Assembly (NCBI RefSeq): GCF_009829985.1
Contig: NZ_SZZU01000004.1
Span: 26,728 to 90,727 of the forward strand
From: Pantoea sp. Aalb
GTDB taxonomy: Bacteria > Pseudomonadota > Gammaproteobacteria > Enterobacterales > Enterobacteriaceae
DNA length: 64,000 bases
Direction of reading: 5' to 3'
This document shows, in pieces, positions 54,201-63,997 of this stretch. Numbering within the stretch: position 1 is the stretch's first letter; every line of letters begins with the position of its first letter. The notes under the pieces were generated by a model, which had not been told where the DNA came from, made no database searches, and saw only the letters and a program-made list of their open reading frames with translations. Made by a program: the position numbers and the translations under genes.

Positions 54201-55305
54201 TACGATAAATTTCAACTAAAGCACTTAAACGATCATTGGTTGGATCAATACGTAAAGTTTCAGAAATATAAGGACCATGATCTAAATCGTTAGTAAAAAG
54301 AGTTTCAATCCGTCTATAACCGGATTCACTTAATTTAGCTAATATTTCTAATGAAAGTTCTGTATTTGCTGAAACAATTAGTTCACCAGTCATTTTATTA
54401 ACATAATCTTTAGTAATAACTTTACCAATGATATATTCGACTGATACCTCAATTTTTTGAATATTATCTTTTTCTAGTTGACGGATATGACGAGCAGTAA
54501 TACGACGACCTTTTTCAACATAAATGATACCATTAACCTCAATATTAAAACAGGCAGTTTCACCACGTAGGCGTTCAGGTATCAATTCCATCTGTAATTT
54601 ATTATTATTAATTTCAAATATTACTTTTTCAAAAAATAAATCTAAAATCTGTTCAGTAGTGTAATTTAATGCACGTAATATAATACTAGCAGGTAATTTA
54701 CGTCGGCGATCAATACGAACAAATAAACTATCTTTCGGATCAAACTCAAAGTCAAGCCATGAACCGCGATAAGGAATAATACAAGCATTATATAGTACTT
54801 TACCCGAAGAATGTGTTTTACCTTTATCACTGTCAAAAAATACACCAGGACTACGATGGAGCTGTGAAACAATAACACGCTCTATTCCATTTATAATAAA
54901 AGTACCATTGTCAGTCATGAGTGGAATTTCACCCATATAAACTTCTTGTTCTTTTATATCTTTTACAGTATTTTCTAATGCTTCACGTTCATAAATTACT
55001 AAACGTAATTTAACACGTAATGGCGCGGAATACGTCACTCCTCGGATCTGACATTCAGTTACATCAAAAACAGCCTCACCTAGACGATAGCTTACATACT
55101 GCAATTCAGAGTTGCCGCTGTAACTTGTTATTGGAAAGACAGAACGGAAGGCTGCTTCCAATCCATATTGAGCTTCTGGATCTTGCTCGATAAATTTCTG
55201 AAAAGAATCAAGCTGAATAGAAAGAAGGTAAGGTACATCCAGAACTTGTGGACGTTTACCAAAATCTTTGCGAATACGTTTTTTTTCGGTATAGGAGTAA
55301 ACCAT
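51274..55305 (-). CDS. rpoB: RNA polymerase beta subunit
   Basis: The protein is 1343 aa (1342 in E. coli). The rifampicin-pocket region [25 protein letters not shown] (near residues 506-530) carries the wild-type residues. The catalytic [12 protein letters not shown] near 1064 and the C-terminal [23 protein letters not shown] near 1256 are intact. It is preceded by the conserved rplL-rpoB attenuator hairpin. A full-length, well conserved sequence. Confidence 0.98.
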   Translation of the reverse strand: MVYSYTEKKRIRKDFGKRPQVLDVPYLLSIQLDSFQKFIEQDPEAQYGLEAAFRSVFPITSYSGNSELQYVSYRLGEAVFDVTECQIRGVTYSAPLRVKLRLVIYEREALENTVKDIKEQEVYMGEIPLMTDNGTFIINGIERVIVSQLHRSPGVFFDSDKGKTHSSGKVLYNACIIPYRGSWLDFEFDPKDSLFVRIDRRRKLPASIILRALNYTTEQILDLFFEKVIFEINNNKLQMELIPERLRGETACFNIEVNGIIYVEKGRRITARHIRQLEKDNIQKIEVSVEYIIGKVITKDYVNKMTGELIVSANTELSLEILAKLSESGYRRIETLFTNDLDHGPYISETLRIDPTNDRLSALVEIYRMMRPGEPPTREAAENLFDNLFFSEDRYDLSAVGRMKFNRSLLRKENEGSGILSNEDIIDVMKKLIDIRNGKGEIDDIDHLGNRRIRSVGEMAENQFRVGLVRVERAVKERLSLGDLDTLMPQDIINAKPISAAVKEFFGSSQLSQFMDQNNPLSEITHKRRISALGPGGLTRERAGFEVRDVHPTHYGRVCPIETPEGPNIGLINSLSVYAQTNEYGFLETPYRRVINGIVSDEIHYLSAIEEGNYVIAQANAKLDEKGTLIDDFITCRNKGESSLFSRYQIDYMDVSTQQIVSVGASLIPFLEHDDANRALMGANMQRQAVPTLRADKPLVGTGMERAVAVDSGVTAVAKRGGIVQYVDASRIVVKVNENEMCIGGEAGIDIYNLTKYTRSNQNTCINQIPNVFLGEPVERGDVLADGPSTDLGELALGQNMRVAFMPWNGYNFEDSILISERVVQEDRFTTIHIQELSCISRDTKLGSEEITADIPNVGEAALSKLDESGIVYIGAEVTGGDILVGKVTPKGETQLTPEEKLLRAIFGEKASDVKDSSLRVPNGVSGTVIDVQVFTRDGVEKDKRALEIEELQLKKAKKDLSEELQILESGLFSRVYTVLIASEINIKDFKNKPREQWLEIHLSDEKKYNELKQLSKQYNELKIEFEKKIEAKRIKITQGDDLAPGILKIVKVYLAVKRQIQPGDKMAGRHGNKGVISKINPIEDMPYDENGMSVDIVLNPLGVPSRMNIGQILETHLGMAAKGIGNKINEMLKKHEKISHLRDFMQRAYDLGTDIRQKVDLSGFSDSEILRLAENLKQGMPIATPVFDGAKESEIKELLQLGELPTSGQITLFDGRTGEKFERQVTVGYMYMLKLNHLVDDKMHARSTGSYSLVTQQPLGGKAQFGGQRFGEMEVWALEAYGAAYTLQEMLTVKSDDVNGRTKMYKNIVDGNHQMEPGMPESFNVLLKEIRSLGVNIELEDE

Positions 55306-55570
55306 AGGGTTCCTCAGCTAGCTGACAAGTGGAGCCACGCTACTTATCCTAAATAAATACGGACAGTTCATGCAACAACACTACTATTCTTTATGTAATA
55401 ATAAGCAGTATTTTATATTAATATATTTATATTTCACTTTTTAAAATCATAATTCTAATCGCTATGATTGAAGTTCAGAATCTTTGTAGAAAGAAAAAGT
55501 TGTATTAAAAGCTTGAGAAATAAAATAATAAATAAAAATATTAAAGATGTCTATCTTATCTTTTAGCATA

Positions 55571-55603
55571 AAAAGGCTGGTGACTACAAACAGCCACCAG
55601 CCT
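55571..55603 (-). terminator. rplL-rpoB attenuator
   Basis: On the complement, AGGCTGGTGGCTG...AGTCACCAGCC followed by TTTTT forms a strong G+C-rich hairpin with a U tract, about 37 nt after the rplL stop. Both position and stem sequence resemble the E. coli partial terminator that lowers rpoBC expression relative to rplJL. It is one of very few G+C-rich hairpins kept in this window, suggesting selection on RNA polymerase dosage. Confidence 0.88.
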
Positions 55604-55640
55604 GAAATCACTTAGAATACAAAAAATATAATTCATTAAG

Positions 55641-56006
55641 TTATTTAACTTCAACTTCAGCACCAGCTTGTTTTAGAATAGATTCTAAAGTAGCAGCTTC
55701 TTCTTTACTAATACTTTCTTTAATAGTAACTGGAGCAGCTTCAACTAAGTCTTTTGCTTCCTTTAAACCAAGCGAAGTTGCACTACGTACAGCTTTGATA
55801 ACTGCAACTTTATTTGTACCAACTACTTTTAAAATAACATCAAATTCAGTTTTTTCTTCAATCATTTCAGCTGGACTAGCAGATGTTGCTATAGCAGTTG
55901 TAGCAGAAACATTAAATTTTTTTTCCATCGCTGAAACCAGCTCAACTACTTCTATTACAGACATAGAGGCAACGGCTTCTAAAATTTGATCTTTAGTGAT
56001 AGACAT
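55641..56006 (-). CDS. rplL: 50S ribosomal protein L7/L12
   Basis: L7/L12 forms the flexible stalk that recruits translation factors. The start is the ATG at 56006 giving [20 protein letters not shown] and 121 aa, as in E. coli; an upstream in-frame start adding six residues is rejected. The hinge (about residues 38-50) is Ala-poor compared with E. coli, with Thr/Ser substitutions. The C-terminal domain ([20 protein letters not shown]) is intact. It follows rplJ by 88 nt. Confidence 0.95.
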   Translation of the reverse strand: MSITKDQILEAVASMSVIEVVELVSAMEKKFNVSATTAIATSASPAEMIEEKTEFDVILKVVGTNKVAVIKAVRSATSLGLKEAKDLVEAAPVTIKESISKEEAATLESILKQAGAEVEVK

Positions 56007-56094
56007 TGCAATTGTTCCTAACAATCAATTTAAGTAAAAGTTTATACATTAGAACAAGTACGAGTAAAAAAAACTAGCTTTTAAGATATAAAAG

Positions 56095-56589
56095 CTATTT
56101 CTTTTTTGTATCGCAAAAAGCCACTAGAGTACGAATCATTTTGCCTACCGTAGCTTCCTTTATTGTAAAAATTAGATTCAATACTGCTTCTTCATAAGTT
56201 GGAAGCATAGCTAAACGATCAATTTGTATAGCTGGAATTAACTTACCTTCAAAGGCTGCAGCTTTAATTTCAAAATTAGTGTTTATTTTAGCAAAATTTT
56301 TAAACAAACGAGCAGCTGCACCTGGATGTTCCATGGAATATGCGATTAAACTTGGACCAGTAAACGCATTATTTAAACATTCAAAAGGAGTACTTGTTAC
56401 AATACGACATAACAAGGTATTACGAACAACTCGCATATAGATACCAGATTTACGACCTTCTTTACGTAGTTCAGTCATTTGATCAACAGTTACACCACGA
56501 AAATCTGCAATAACCGCTGAAAGAGCATTCTTAGCTATTTCGCTAACTTCTTGAATAATTGCTTGTTTATTTTTAAGATTCAATGCCAT
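56095..56589 (-). CDS. rplJ: 50S ribosomal protein L10
   Basis: L10 anchors the L7/L12 stalk and represses its own operon. The protein is 164 aa (165 in E. coli). The N-terminus [17 protein letters not shown] and the RNA-binding [22 protein letters not shown] (about residues 38-59) are present. The helical C-terminus that binds L7/L12 has changed but is full length. Its ribosome-binding site CCAGGAGCAAAGCTA is identical to that of E. coli. Confidence 0.96.
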   Translation of the reverse strand: MALNLKNKQAIIQEVSEIAKNALSAVIADFRGVTVDQMTELRKEGRKSGIYMRVVRNTLLCRIVTSTPFECLNNAFTGPSLIAYSMEHPGAAARLFKNFAKINTNFEIKAAAFEGKLIPAIQIDRLAMLPTYEEAVLNLIFTIKEATVGKMIRTLVAFCDTKKK

Positions 56590-56930
56590 TAGCTTTGCTC
56601 CTGGATTTTACCGGGAAAAATTCCCAGGAATTATTTTATTTAATCGCCCTAAAATAATAAACTGTTACATTGTGATTAAAAATTTAATAATGTTTTTTAT
56701 TACTTTTTTGCAGAATGTCTAACACAATTTAAACAGTAAAAATTTACTCCTAAAGTGATAGAATAAAGGTTAGAATTAGATTTAGCTCTTCTTAAGAGGA
56801 GTAGCTAAATAATTAAATGATTCAGCTTTACTATTCGGCGACTATAAATTTAGATTTTATAAATGTTCAATCAAAACAAATAAAGGATAGAATACTTTAG
56901 AAGAATTTTATGTTGATTACAAGCAACAAA
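56590..56930 (-). promoter_or_regulatory. Ribosomal protein L10 leader (autoregulatory 5' UTR)
   Basis: The 341 nt between rplA and rplJ match the position of the L10-L7/L12-binding leader. The 3' end keeps the E. coli sequence CCAGGAGCAAAGCTA before the ATG. A CCTGGGAA/TTCCCGG hairpin precedes it, and a GCTCTTCTTAAGAGGAG-type stem lies near 56787-56806. These are typical of an L10 leader, though I cannot fold the kink-turn by eye. The rplJL promoter may be inside. Confidence 0.6.
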
Positions 56931-57635
56931 TTAATTTAATGATGAATTTATACTTGTTTGATCAATAGTAATACCAGTACTCATAGTAGTTGAAACACTA
57001 ACCTTTTTAATATAAAGCCCTTTAACTTGAGATGGTTTGGTTTTTTTTAATCTTATTAATAATGATTCTAAATTTTCTTTTAATTTCTCATCGCTAAAAT
57101 TTATTTTTCCAATGGTAGTATGTATAATACCATTTTTATCATTACGATAAATAATCTGTCCAGATTTAGCATTTTTAATAGCTTCATCAATATTTGTTGT
57201 TACAGTACCTAATTTTGGATTTGGCATTAAACCCCGAGGACCTAAAAGTTGACCTAACTGACCAACAATACGCATTGCATCTGGCGAAGCTATAACTATA
57301 TCAAAATTCATTTCACCTTTTTTAATTTTATTAACAAGATCTTCCATACCTACTAATTCAGCACCAGCTAATTTAGCAATTTCAGCATTTATACCTTGAG
57401 TAAAAACTGCTACGCGTATTTGTCGTCCAGTTCCATGTGGAAGTACCATTGAACCACGTATATTTTGGTCAGATTTAGAAGCATTAATATTTAAATTAAT
57501 AGCAATATCTACACTTTCTATAAATTTAGCAGTAGCAATTTTTTTAAGTAAAAAAATTGCTTCTTTTATATCATATTGTTTAGTTACATCAATTTTATCA
57601 CGAATAAGCTGCATACGTTTAGTTATTCTAGACAT
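56931..57635 (-). CDS. rplA: 50S ribosomal protein L1
   Basis: The protein is 234 aa, the E. coli length. It starts [16 protein letters not shown] and has [11 protein letters not shown] near residue 61, [21 protein letters not shown] (about 124-144) and the C-terminal Ser/Thr-rich TMSTGITID. It follows rplK by 2 nt, so translation is coupled, and L1 autoregulates the pair in E. coli. Confidence 0.97.
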   Translation of the reverse strand: MSRITKRMQLIRDKIDVTKQYDIKEAIFLLKKIATAKFIESVDIAINLNINASKSDQNIRGSMVLPHGTGRQIRVAVFTQGINAEIAKLAGAELVGMEDLVNKIKKGEMNFDIVIASPDAMRIVGQLGQLLGPRGLMPNPKLGTVTTNIDEAIKNAKSGQIIYRNDKNGIIHTTIGKINFSDEKLKENLESLLIRLKKTKPSQVKGLYIKKVSVSTTMSTGITIDQTSINSSLN

Positions 57636-57637
57636 TT

Positions 57638-58069
57638 TTATTCTTCCTCCACTATAATTCCCATGGAACGAGCAGTCCCTTCTATGGAACGCATCATTGC
57701 TTCTATATTGGCACCTGTCATATCTAAAGATTTTATCTCTGCTATTTCACGAATAGCAGCGCGAGTAATTTGACCGACTTTATCTTGATTTGGTTTTCCA
57801 GAACCAATTTTAATGCCTATGGCTTTTTTTAGGAGTATAGTAGCTGGAGGAGTTTTAGTAATAAAAGTAAAAGAACGGTCGCTATATATAGTGACAACTA
57901 CAGGAATTGGAAGACCTTTTTCTATAGATTCAGTTTTTATATTAAATGCTTTACAAAATTCCATAATATTGACACCTTGTTGACCCAGTGCTGGACCAAC
58001 TGGTGGACTTGGATTAGCCATACCCGCTGCAACCTGCAACTTAACGTAGGCTTGTACTTTTTTAGCCAT
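57638..58069 (-). CDS. rplK: 50S ribosomal protein L11
   Basis: The protein is 143 aa (142 in E. coli). It has [20 protein letters not shown] (residues 10-29) and the RNA-binding C-terminal domain with [20 protein letters not shown] near 113. An AGGAA-type RBS precedes the ATG. In E. coli L11 is needed for RelA stimulation; whether RelA exists here is unknown. Confidence 0.97.
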   Translation of the reverse strand: MAKKVQAYVKLQVAAGMANPSPPVGPALGQQGVNIMEFCKAFNIKTESIEKGLPIPVVVTIYSDRSFTFITKTPPATILLKKAIGIKIGSGKPNQDKVGQITRAAIREIAEIKSLDMTGANIEAMMRSIEGTARSMGIIVEEE

Positions 58070-58227
58070 GTGTTCCTCTAATTAAGTTTATAAAGCTTTT
58101 AAAATCGCCACTATATTAAAAATGACCATATGTTATTTGTTACTAGTTATTAGAAAAATAAATGGCGTTAATGAAATATACATACGTTTATTAACTTCTG
58201 TAATAGTTGATAAATAGTAGAAAAAAA

Positions 58228-58773
58228 TTAATTTTTTTCTACTTGAGAAAAATCTAATTCAACTGGAGTTGCCCGACCAAAAATAGATACTGAAACTTTA
58301 AGACGACTTTTTTCATAATCAACTTCCTCAACTACACCGTTAAAATCAGCGAAAGGACCATCATTAACACGTATCATTTCACCTGGTTCAAAAATGGTTT
58401 TAGGACGAGGTTTATCACCGATTTGTTGTAAGCGATTTATGATTGCATCAACTTCTTTGTCACTAATAGGCGCTGGACGATCAGAGGTCCCACCAATAAA
58501 ACCAGTTACGCGAGGTACACTACGTACTAAATGCCAACTAGCATCATTCATCGCCATTTGTACTAATACATAACCAGGAAAAAATTTACGTTCGCTTTTA
58601 CGACGTTGACCAGCACGTACTTCAACAACTTCTTCAGTTGGTACCATAACTTCACCAAAAAGTTCATCCATATTATGCAATTTTATGTGTTCTTGAAGAG
58701 ATTTCGCTACACGAGCTTCAAACCCAGAAAAAGCTTGAACAACGTACCAACGCTTTTTAGGAACTTCAGACAT
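58228..58773 (-). CDS. nusG: Transcription termination/antitermination factor NusG
   Basis: NusG binds RNA polymerase and links it to Rho or the ribosome. The protein is 181 aa, as in E. coli. The N-terminal NGN domain has [16 protein letters not shown] (about residues 8-23) and [11 protein letters not shown] near 63. The KOW motif is in the C-terminus ([20 protein letters not shown], about 129-148). Its start overlaps the end of secE by 8 nt. Confidence 0.97.
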   Translation of the reverse strand: MSEVPKKRWYVVQAFSGFEARVAKSLQEHIKLHNMDELFGEVMVPTEEVVEVRAGQRRKSERKFFPGYVLVQMAMNDASWHLVRSVPRVTGFIGGTSDRPAPISDKEVDAIINRLQQIGDKPRPKTIFEPGEMIRVNDGPFADFNGVVEEVDYEKSRLKVSVSIFGRATPVELDFSQVEKN

Positions 58774-59158
58774 CTAAGAACCTCAAGCCAGTAATAAATG
58801 ATACTAGACGGATTAAAATACTATCCATCCCCCATAAAATTAGTGACATGATGGCAGTTACTGCAGCAACTATTAATGTAGTATGCAGTGTTTCTTGACG
58901 AGAAGGCCAAATTATTTTACGCATCTCAATTTTAGCTTCACGTACAAAATTTAAAGTTGATTTACCTTTTGTTGTTAGTAAAGCAATACTAATTGCTATT
59001 ACAATTAACATAATCACGATTAAACTACGTAAAAGTAGTGATAAATCACGATATATATAATTACCAATAATTGCCATCAAGAGCAATGCAATAACGATTA
59101 ACCAACTAATCACCTCTAGAACTCTTCGTCTTCCTTGAGGTTCGTAATGTGCATTCAT
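58766..59158 (-). CDS. secE: Protein translocase subunit SecE
   Basis: SecE is the essential clamp of the SecYEG channel. The protein is 130 aa (127 in E. coli), with three predicted transmembrane helices: residues about 17-35, 40-60 and 93-113. The conserved amphipathic stretch [21 protein letters not shown] (about 73-92) is present. It overlaps nusG. tufB, located upstream in E. coli, is absent; only its probable terminator remains. Confidence 0.96.
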   Translation of the reverse strand: MNAHYEPQGRRRVLEVISWLIVIALLLMAIIGNYIYRDLSLLLRSLIVIMLIVIAISIALLTTKGKSTLNFVREAKIEMRKIIWPSRQETLHTTLIVAAVTAIMSLILWGMDSILIRLVSFITGLRFLDV

Positions 59159-59295
59159 AAAAAACCTACTAGAATATTTTAAAAATCATTTTGCTATGCA
59201 GATGCTATCCAAACCAATAGCTTTATTTAGATTTAAGCTTATTAAAAATAAAAAGTATAAAACAATAAATAAATGCACTATGTTCTAATAATACC

Positions 59296-59334
59296 ATATA
59301 AAAAGGGCATATGATTTTGATGCCCTTTTTATAT
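59296..59334. terminator. Terminator-like hairpin, probable relic of tufB
   Basis: Perfect 15-bp arms 59296-59310 and 59320-59334 contain AAAAAGGGCAT / ATGCCCTTTTT around a 9-nt loop. A-tract and T-tract flanks make it symmetrical. It lies between the tRNA cluster and secE, where tufB ends in E. coli. As I recall it, the E. coli tufB terminator has the same AAAAGGGCAT stem. The gene is gone but its terminator persists, now ending the tRNA transcript before secE. Confidence 0.85.
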
Positions 59335-59940
59335 AAATCATGTTAAATATTTTTATAATAATTAAGTAACAATAATTTAATTAAAAAATGCTATGCTATC
59401 AAATATATCTATTATATTTGATAGATATATTTGATAGATTGTAAATCTTAAACTTATATTTATAAAAACTTAATAGATTAATTCAATAGTAATTTTATTA
59501 ATTAGTCATAATAAAAATCTCAAATATTACTAGTAGTTTACGTTATTAGTAAAACAGAGTTCGACTATAGTTGATAACTTTTAAAATAAGAAAATATTTA
59601 GTTTTAATTAAATTTGACCTAATATGCCATTTATAATGAAGATTATTATATTAATAGTATTAGTCATTCAATCCTTAAGTAATTTAAAATATTAATAAAT
59701 ATTAGGTTAATTAAAATAAATGTTTTTAAATAAATGATTAAATGGTTTTAAATAATTTTATTATTAATAAAGTAATACTATGTCATCTTAATTTATAAAT
59801 TTTAAATTACTTCTGATTTTTTTTTATAAAAATTGATCAGAAAACTAAATTAATATAACAAAAAAATATTTTTGAATCAAGCAAGCAAAATTTCAGGACT
59901 AATTTAATTTTTACTTAAAAGAATCAAATAATAATAATTA
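59335..59940. other. A+T-rich spacer (deleted tufB)
   Basis: No gene is present in ~600 nt. An inverted repeat with perfect 16-bp arms (59397-59412 and 59421-59436, 8-nt loop) contains two copies of ATATTTGATAG and may be a duplication product. tufB (about 1.2 kb) has been lost, so EF-Tu must come from a tufA elsewhere. Confidence 0.6.
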
Positions 59941-60013
59941 TGCTGATACCCAGAATTGAACTGGGGACCTCACCCTTACCAAGGGTGTGCTCTACCAACT
60001 GAGCTATATCAGC
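59941..60013 (-). tRNA. thrT: tRNA-Thr (GGT anticodon)
   Basis: A 73-nt cloverleaf on the complement has acceptor stem GCTGATA/TATCAGC, D-loop AGCTCAGTTGGTAGAGC, anticodon loop CTTGGTAA and T-arm GTTCAATTC. The discriminator is A. The next bases are TAATTA, so CCA is not encoded. It is the last of four tRNA genes, in the E. coli order thrU-tyrU-glyT-thrT. It decodes ACC and ACU. Confidence 0.96.
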
Positions 60014-60031
60014 CCATATAATACTGTAATA

Positions 60032-60103
60032 AGCGGACAACGGGAATCGAACCCGTATCATTAGCTTGGAAGGCTAAGGTAATAACCATTATACAATGCC
60101 CGC
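60032..60103 (-). tRNA. glyT: tRNA-Gly (TCC anticodon)
   Basis: A 72-nt cloverleaf has acceptor GCGGGCA/TGTCCGC with a G-U pair at position 5, anticodon loop CTTCCAA and T-loop GTTCGATTC. The discriminator is T, as in E. coli glyT. The following bases are TATTAC, so CCA is not encoded. It lies 18 nt from the thrT 5' end, so the four are probably cotranscribed. Confidence 0.96.
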
Positions 60104-60162
60104 ATTATCTATTAACTATCAAATCAACATCTAGCTTCATACTTAACTATAATTTAAAATAA

Positions 60163-60244
<82 letters not shown>

Positions 60245-60271
60245 TCTATAATTTGTTTTCCATTGAAATAA

Positions 60272-60344
<73 letters not shown>

Positions 60345-60775
60345 TTTTATTGAATTCTATCCATTCTAATCTAAAGAACATTAAATAAAAATTACAATAG
60401 AAAATTAATTTATCAGTTACATATTATGCTTTTTATTTAATATGTAAATACACATTAAATATTTTTCATATTATAGTACTAATTCTCTGAATATAAAAAT
60501 ACTTTTTATATTATATTTTTATTATAATTAAAATAATTATTTATTTTGATTGACATATAAATTTATTAAATTTACCACAATCTCATATCACTATCCATAA
60601 TTACTTATCAAAATATTTTTAAAATAACAGATCAACTTGAATTAACTACGATGTCAATATCTTTAATATAATTTCATTACGTTAAGAATATTTGTTATAT
60701 TTTATGTATTTAAAAAGTAAAATATAACGTTAATTATCTATTAAATAGCTAATTATATATTTAAGGAATAGAATC
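60345..60775. other. Divergent spacer between the tRNA cluster and coaA
   Basis: No gene. It should carry the tRNA promoter (reading left) and the coaA promoter (reading right). AAGGA lies seven bases before the coaA ATG. No G+C-rich discriminator typical of stable-RNA promoters is visible. Confidence 0.45.
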
Positions 60776-61726
60776 ATGAAACAAAAAAAAAAGTTTTCAA
60801 CAACACCATATCTCGAATTCAGTCGTAAACAATGGGCTATTTTACGTGATTCTATACCGATGACTTTAACAGAAAATGAAATTAAGAGCCTACGTGGTAT
60901 AAACGAAGATCTCTCTATACAAGAAGTAGCTAAAATTTATCTACCACTTTCTCGATTACTTAATTTTTATATTATTTCTAATTTGTGTCGACAAACAGTA
61001 CTCAATCAATTTCTTGGCATAAATAAACAAAAAATACCTTATATTATAAGTATTGCTGGTAGTGTTGCTGTAGGTAAAAGTACTACTGCACGTGTACTAA
61101 AAGCTCTATTAAGTCGTTGGCCCGAACATCGTAAAGTTGAATTAATTACAACTGATGGTTTTTTACATTCTAATGCAATATTAAAAGAACGGGGATTAAT
61201 GAAAAAAAAAGGTTTCCCAGAATCGTATAATATGCCTCGCTTAGTTAATTTTATTTCTGATTTAAAATCAGGCGCTAATAAAGTAGCAGCTCCTATATAT
61301 TCACATCTTTTATATGATGTAATCCCAAATCGTATTAAAATAGTGCAGCAACCAGATATTTTAATTCTTGAAGGACTAAATGTTTTACAAAGTGGAATAG
61401 ATTATCCTCATGATCAACATCATGTATTTATTTCTGATTTTGTTGATTTTTCTATATATGTCGATGCTTCTGAAATGTTATTAGAAAGATGGTATATTAA
61501 TCGTTTTTTAAAATTACGTCAGTACACATTTAGTAATCCAAATTCTTATTTTTATCATTTTTCTCGGCTTACTAAAAATAAAGCAACTACTATTGCACGT
61601 GGACTGTGGAGAGAAATTAACTGGATTAATTTAAAAAAAAATATATTACCTACACGCGAAAGAGCTAATTTAATTATGACTAAATCAAGTAATCATAGTG
61701 TACAAAAAGTTCGTTTAAGAAAATAA
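60776..61726 (+). CDS. coaA: Pantothenate kinase (type I)
   Basis: CoaA phosphorylates pantothenate, the first step to CoA. The protein is 316 aa, as in E. coli. Landmarks are the N-terminal [15 protein letters not shown] (about residues 11-25), P-loop [11 protein letters not shown] (about 96-106) and [12 protein letters not shown] near 127. The substrate-site [15 protein letters not shown] is near 154 and the C-terminal [12 protein letters not shown] near 299. The gene faces the tRNA cluster and converges on birA. Retention with coaBC and coaD implies the cell makes or takes up pantothenate and completes CoA. Confidence 0.97.
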   Translation: MKQKKKFSTTPYLEFSRKQWAILRDSIPMTLTENEIKSLRGINEDLSIQEVAKIYLPLSRLLNFYIISNLCRQTVLNQFLGINKQKIPYIISIAGSVAVGKSTTARVLKALLSRWPEHRKVELITTDGFLHSNAILKERGLMKKKGFPESYNMPRLVNFISDLKSGANKVAAPIYSHLLYDVIPNRIKIVQQPDILILEGLNVLQSGIDYPHDQHHVFISDFVDFSIYVDASEMLLERWYINRFLKLRQYTFSNPNSYFYHFSRLTKNKATTIARGLWREINWINLKKNILPTRERANLIMTKSSNHSVQKVRLRK

Positions 61727-61727
61727 A

Positions 61728-61765
61728 TTTTTTATTAATATATATAGTATATTTTAATAAAAAAT
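61728..61765. terminator. Possible bidirectional terminator between coaA and birA
   Basis: An A/T-only imperfect inverted repeat (ATTTTTTATTAATATA ... TATATTTTAATAAAAAAT) fills the short gap between the convergent coaA and birA stops. T-rich and A-rich ends give a U tract on either strand. The arms differ by a two-base insertion. The call rests on placement and symmetry. Confidence 0.45.
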
Positions 61766-61774
61766 TTCTATTAA

Positions 61775-62740
61775 TTATTTAACTCTTAGAGAAATTTCTC
61801 CATCTATCCAAGTACTTATTTTCCCATTTTGATCTAATAATAATCTTCCTTGTTTATCAATTCCACGTGCAATTCCATAAATCTCATGTGTTTCAGTTAT
61901 TAATTTTACAGAACGATTCATACAATTATCTAGAATTTTCCAACGTGAAATAAAAGGCGTTAAACCGTTTTTTTCAAAGAAATAAAGAGATTTTTGTAGA
62001 TTATTAATTATTTTAACTGATAATTTATTGCGATCTATTGTCATTCCTAGTTCTTTTAAACTAATCCAATCTTGATGAATTTCTATTACCCCTGTAGTGT
62101 TCATTGCAAGGTTAATGCCAACACCAATTACAACTTGTACTATATCATCAATTTTACCGCTAACCTCAACTAAGATACCGGCTAATTTACGGTCATATAA
62201 ATAAATATCGTTAGGCCATTTTACTTTTATGTTAGGTACTCCTAATGACTGAATTACTTCTGTGATTACAATCCCAATAATTAAACTAAGTCCAATTGTT
62301 GTTACTGGTTTTTGTTTAAAGCACCAATACATTGATAAATATAGGTTAACTCCAAAAGGAGAAAACCAAATTTTCCCACGGCGACCACGTCCTTCTTTTT
62401 GATATTCTGATATACAAACATCCCCAGAAGAAAGAGTATCAATACGATCTAATAAATATTGATTAGTTGAATTAATTATTGGAATAATTGATATATTTTG
62501 TTTACTAAGATTGATATATGGTAAAATTTCTTTTTTATTCAACAACTGAAAAGGTGAAGATAAAATATAACCTTTACCACTAATATGATAAATATTTAAA
62601 CCCCAAATTTTTAAAAATTGAATATAATTATTGATGGTCCTACAATTTATACCTAAATATTTTTCTAATTGCTCATTTGAATAATATCTACCGTCAGCCA
62701 AAAAAGTTATTAATTTTAATAGTACATTATAATTTTTCAT
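61775..62740 (-). CDS. birA: Biotin-protein ligase / biotin operon repressor
   Basis: BirA attaches biotin to the carboxylase carrier protein and represses the bio operon. The protein is 321 aa, as in E. coli. A full N-terminal winged HTH is kept (YYSNEQLEKYLGINCRTINNY, about residues 18-38). Biotin-site motifs follow: GRGRRGKIWFSPFG (about 116-129), KWPNDIYL near 173, KLAGILVEV near 184 and GVGINL. Its ATG overlaps the murB stop (ATGA), as in E. coli. Retention of the DNA-binding domain suggests control of biotin synthesis may persist. Confidence 0.96.
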   Translation of the reverse strand: MKNYNVLLKLITFLADGRYYSNEQLEKYLGINCRTINNYIQFLKIWGLNIYHISGKGYILSSPFQLLNKKEILPYINLSKQNISIIPIINSTNQYLLDRIDTLSSGDVCISEYQKEGRGRRGKIWFSPFGVNLYLSMYWCFKQKPVTTIGLSLIIGIVITEVIQSLGVPNIKVKWPNDIYLYDRKLAGILVEVSGKIDDIVQVVIGVGINLAMNTTGVIEIHQDWISLKELGMTIDRNKLSVKIINNLQKSLYFFEKNGLTPFISRWKILDNCMNRSVKLITETHEIYGIARGIDKQGRLLLDQNGKISTWIDGEISLRVK

Positions 62741-63765
62741 GAAATAACCTCAACAGCATTACATTCTCCATAAGCATTTATAAAATGTACTTCTGGCTCT
62801 AGCCAAATATTAAATTTTTCTCCAACTTTATTTCTTACTTGATGAGCTAATGAAACAATGTCATTAGGTGTTGCATGATGTTCATTAATTAATACTAATG
62901 CTTGTTTGTGATATACTGCAGCACCACCAACTCTATGTCCTTTTAAGTTACATTGATCAATTAACCAACCGGCTGCTATTTTTATATCCCCATTCGCTTG
63001 GGGATAATATGGTACATTTGGCCATCGATTGAGTAATGTAATGATATGTTTATCCTTAATGAAAGGATTTTTAAAGAAACTACCAACGTTTCCTATTACA
63101 CTTGGATCTGGAAGTTTACTTTGACGTATGTGACAAACAGTCTTAAAAATATCCTTGGCACATACTGTAGATGGATTTAGATTTATTAGTTCACTGTATT
63201 TTAAAACTGGTTTCCAATGTTTTGTTAAACGCAAACATACAGCAATGATAACATATTTATTTTTTTGTATATGTTTAAAAATACTATCACGATAACCAAA
63301 TTGACATTCATCACAGGATAAACGAATTTTTTGTTGAGTAAATAAATTAATTACGTCTATATAATAACAAAAATCTTTAAAATTAACTCCATATGCACCA
63401 ATATTTTGAATTGCTGCTGAACCAACTAATCCAGGAATAAGTGCAAGGTTTTCAAGTCCAGGTATTCCTTTTTTTAAAGTTAATTCAACTAATGCATGCC
63501 AATTTTCGCCTGCTCCTACATGAATATACCATGCATCCTTATCTTCATCAAAAAATATACCTTTAACTGCATTAATTACAACACATCCACTAAAAGTTTC
63601 TAGAAATAGAACATTACTTCCTTCTCCTAATACAATGAACGGGTAATTAGCTCGTTGGCTGATTTCCCAAGATGTAATTATTGCATCTAAGGTATTAGCA
63701 ATAATAATTTTTTGAGCGTTAACTTCAATACCAAAAGTATGAAATTTTTTTAGTGATATAGTTAT
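62737..63765 (-). CDS. murB: UDP-N-acetylenolpyruvoylglucosamine reductase, ATA start codon
   Basis: MurB reduces UDP-GlcNAc-enolpyruvate to UDP-MurNAc, an essential peptidoglycan step. The frame is open without interruption from 63765 to the stop and gives 342 aa, the E. coli length. It contains SLKKFHTFGIEV, VLGEGSNVLF, ENLALIPG, SAAIQNIGAYGV, FGYRDSIFK, the catalytic SFFKNP (Ser229 region) and the C-terminal LEPEVHFI. The codon aligned with the E. coli initiator ATG is ATA (63763-63765), and no in-frame ATG, GTG or TTG precedes residue 178. The next possible start, TTG at 63234, would remove the FAD domain. A weak AAG lies upstream. It overlaps birA by 4 nt. Confidence 0.9.
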   Translation of the reverse strand: MTISLKKFHTFGIEVNAQKIIIANTLDAIITSWEISQRANYPFIVLGEGSNVLFLETFSGCVVINAVKGIFFDEDKDAWYIHVGAGENWHALVELTLKKGIPGLENLALIPGLVGSAAIQNIGAYGVNFKDFCYYIDVINLFTQQKIRLSCDECQFGYRDSIFKHIQKNKYVIIAVCLRLTKHWKPVLKYSELINLNPSTVCAKDIFKTVCHIRQSKLPDPSVIGNVGSFFKNPFIKDKHIITLLNRWPNVPYYPQANGDIKIAAGWLIDQCNLKGHRVGGAAVYHKQALVLINEHHATPNDIVSLAHQVRNKVGEKFNIWLEPEVHFINAYGECNAVEVIS

Positions 63766-63877
63766 ATTAAATATCTTATATAGTTATGTACTATCTTACA
63801 CGACCTGCACTCATTTATTCATAAAGCAGTTGTTATTCATTCATTCATTCATTCTTATTACTGAATTAATATGTATG

Positions 63878-63997
63878 TTGCCTGGCAGTTCCCTACTCTT
63901 GCATGGGGAATCCCCATACTACCATCGGCACTACGGCATTTCACTTCTGAGTTCGGCATGGTATCAGGTGGTACCACCGCGTTATTGCCGCCAGGCG
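63878..63997 (-). rRNA. rrfB: 5S ribosomal RNA
   Basis: The complement of this 120-nt stretch aligns end to end with E. coli 5S rRNA: GCCTGGCGGC at the 5' side, CCATGCCGAACTCAGAAGTG in the middle and GAGTAGGGAACTGCCAGGC at the 3' side. The terminal stem pairs. It lies 113 nt before the murB start, as rrfB does in E. coli, so 23S and 16S genes of rrnB should lie just beyond the window. No terminator hairpin separates it from murB. Confidence 0.96.

Noticed and set aside
63133..63234. TTG at 63234 as the murB start
   Set aside because: It would remove the FAD-binding half, whereas the conserved frame continues uninterrupted upstream to 63765.
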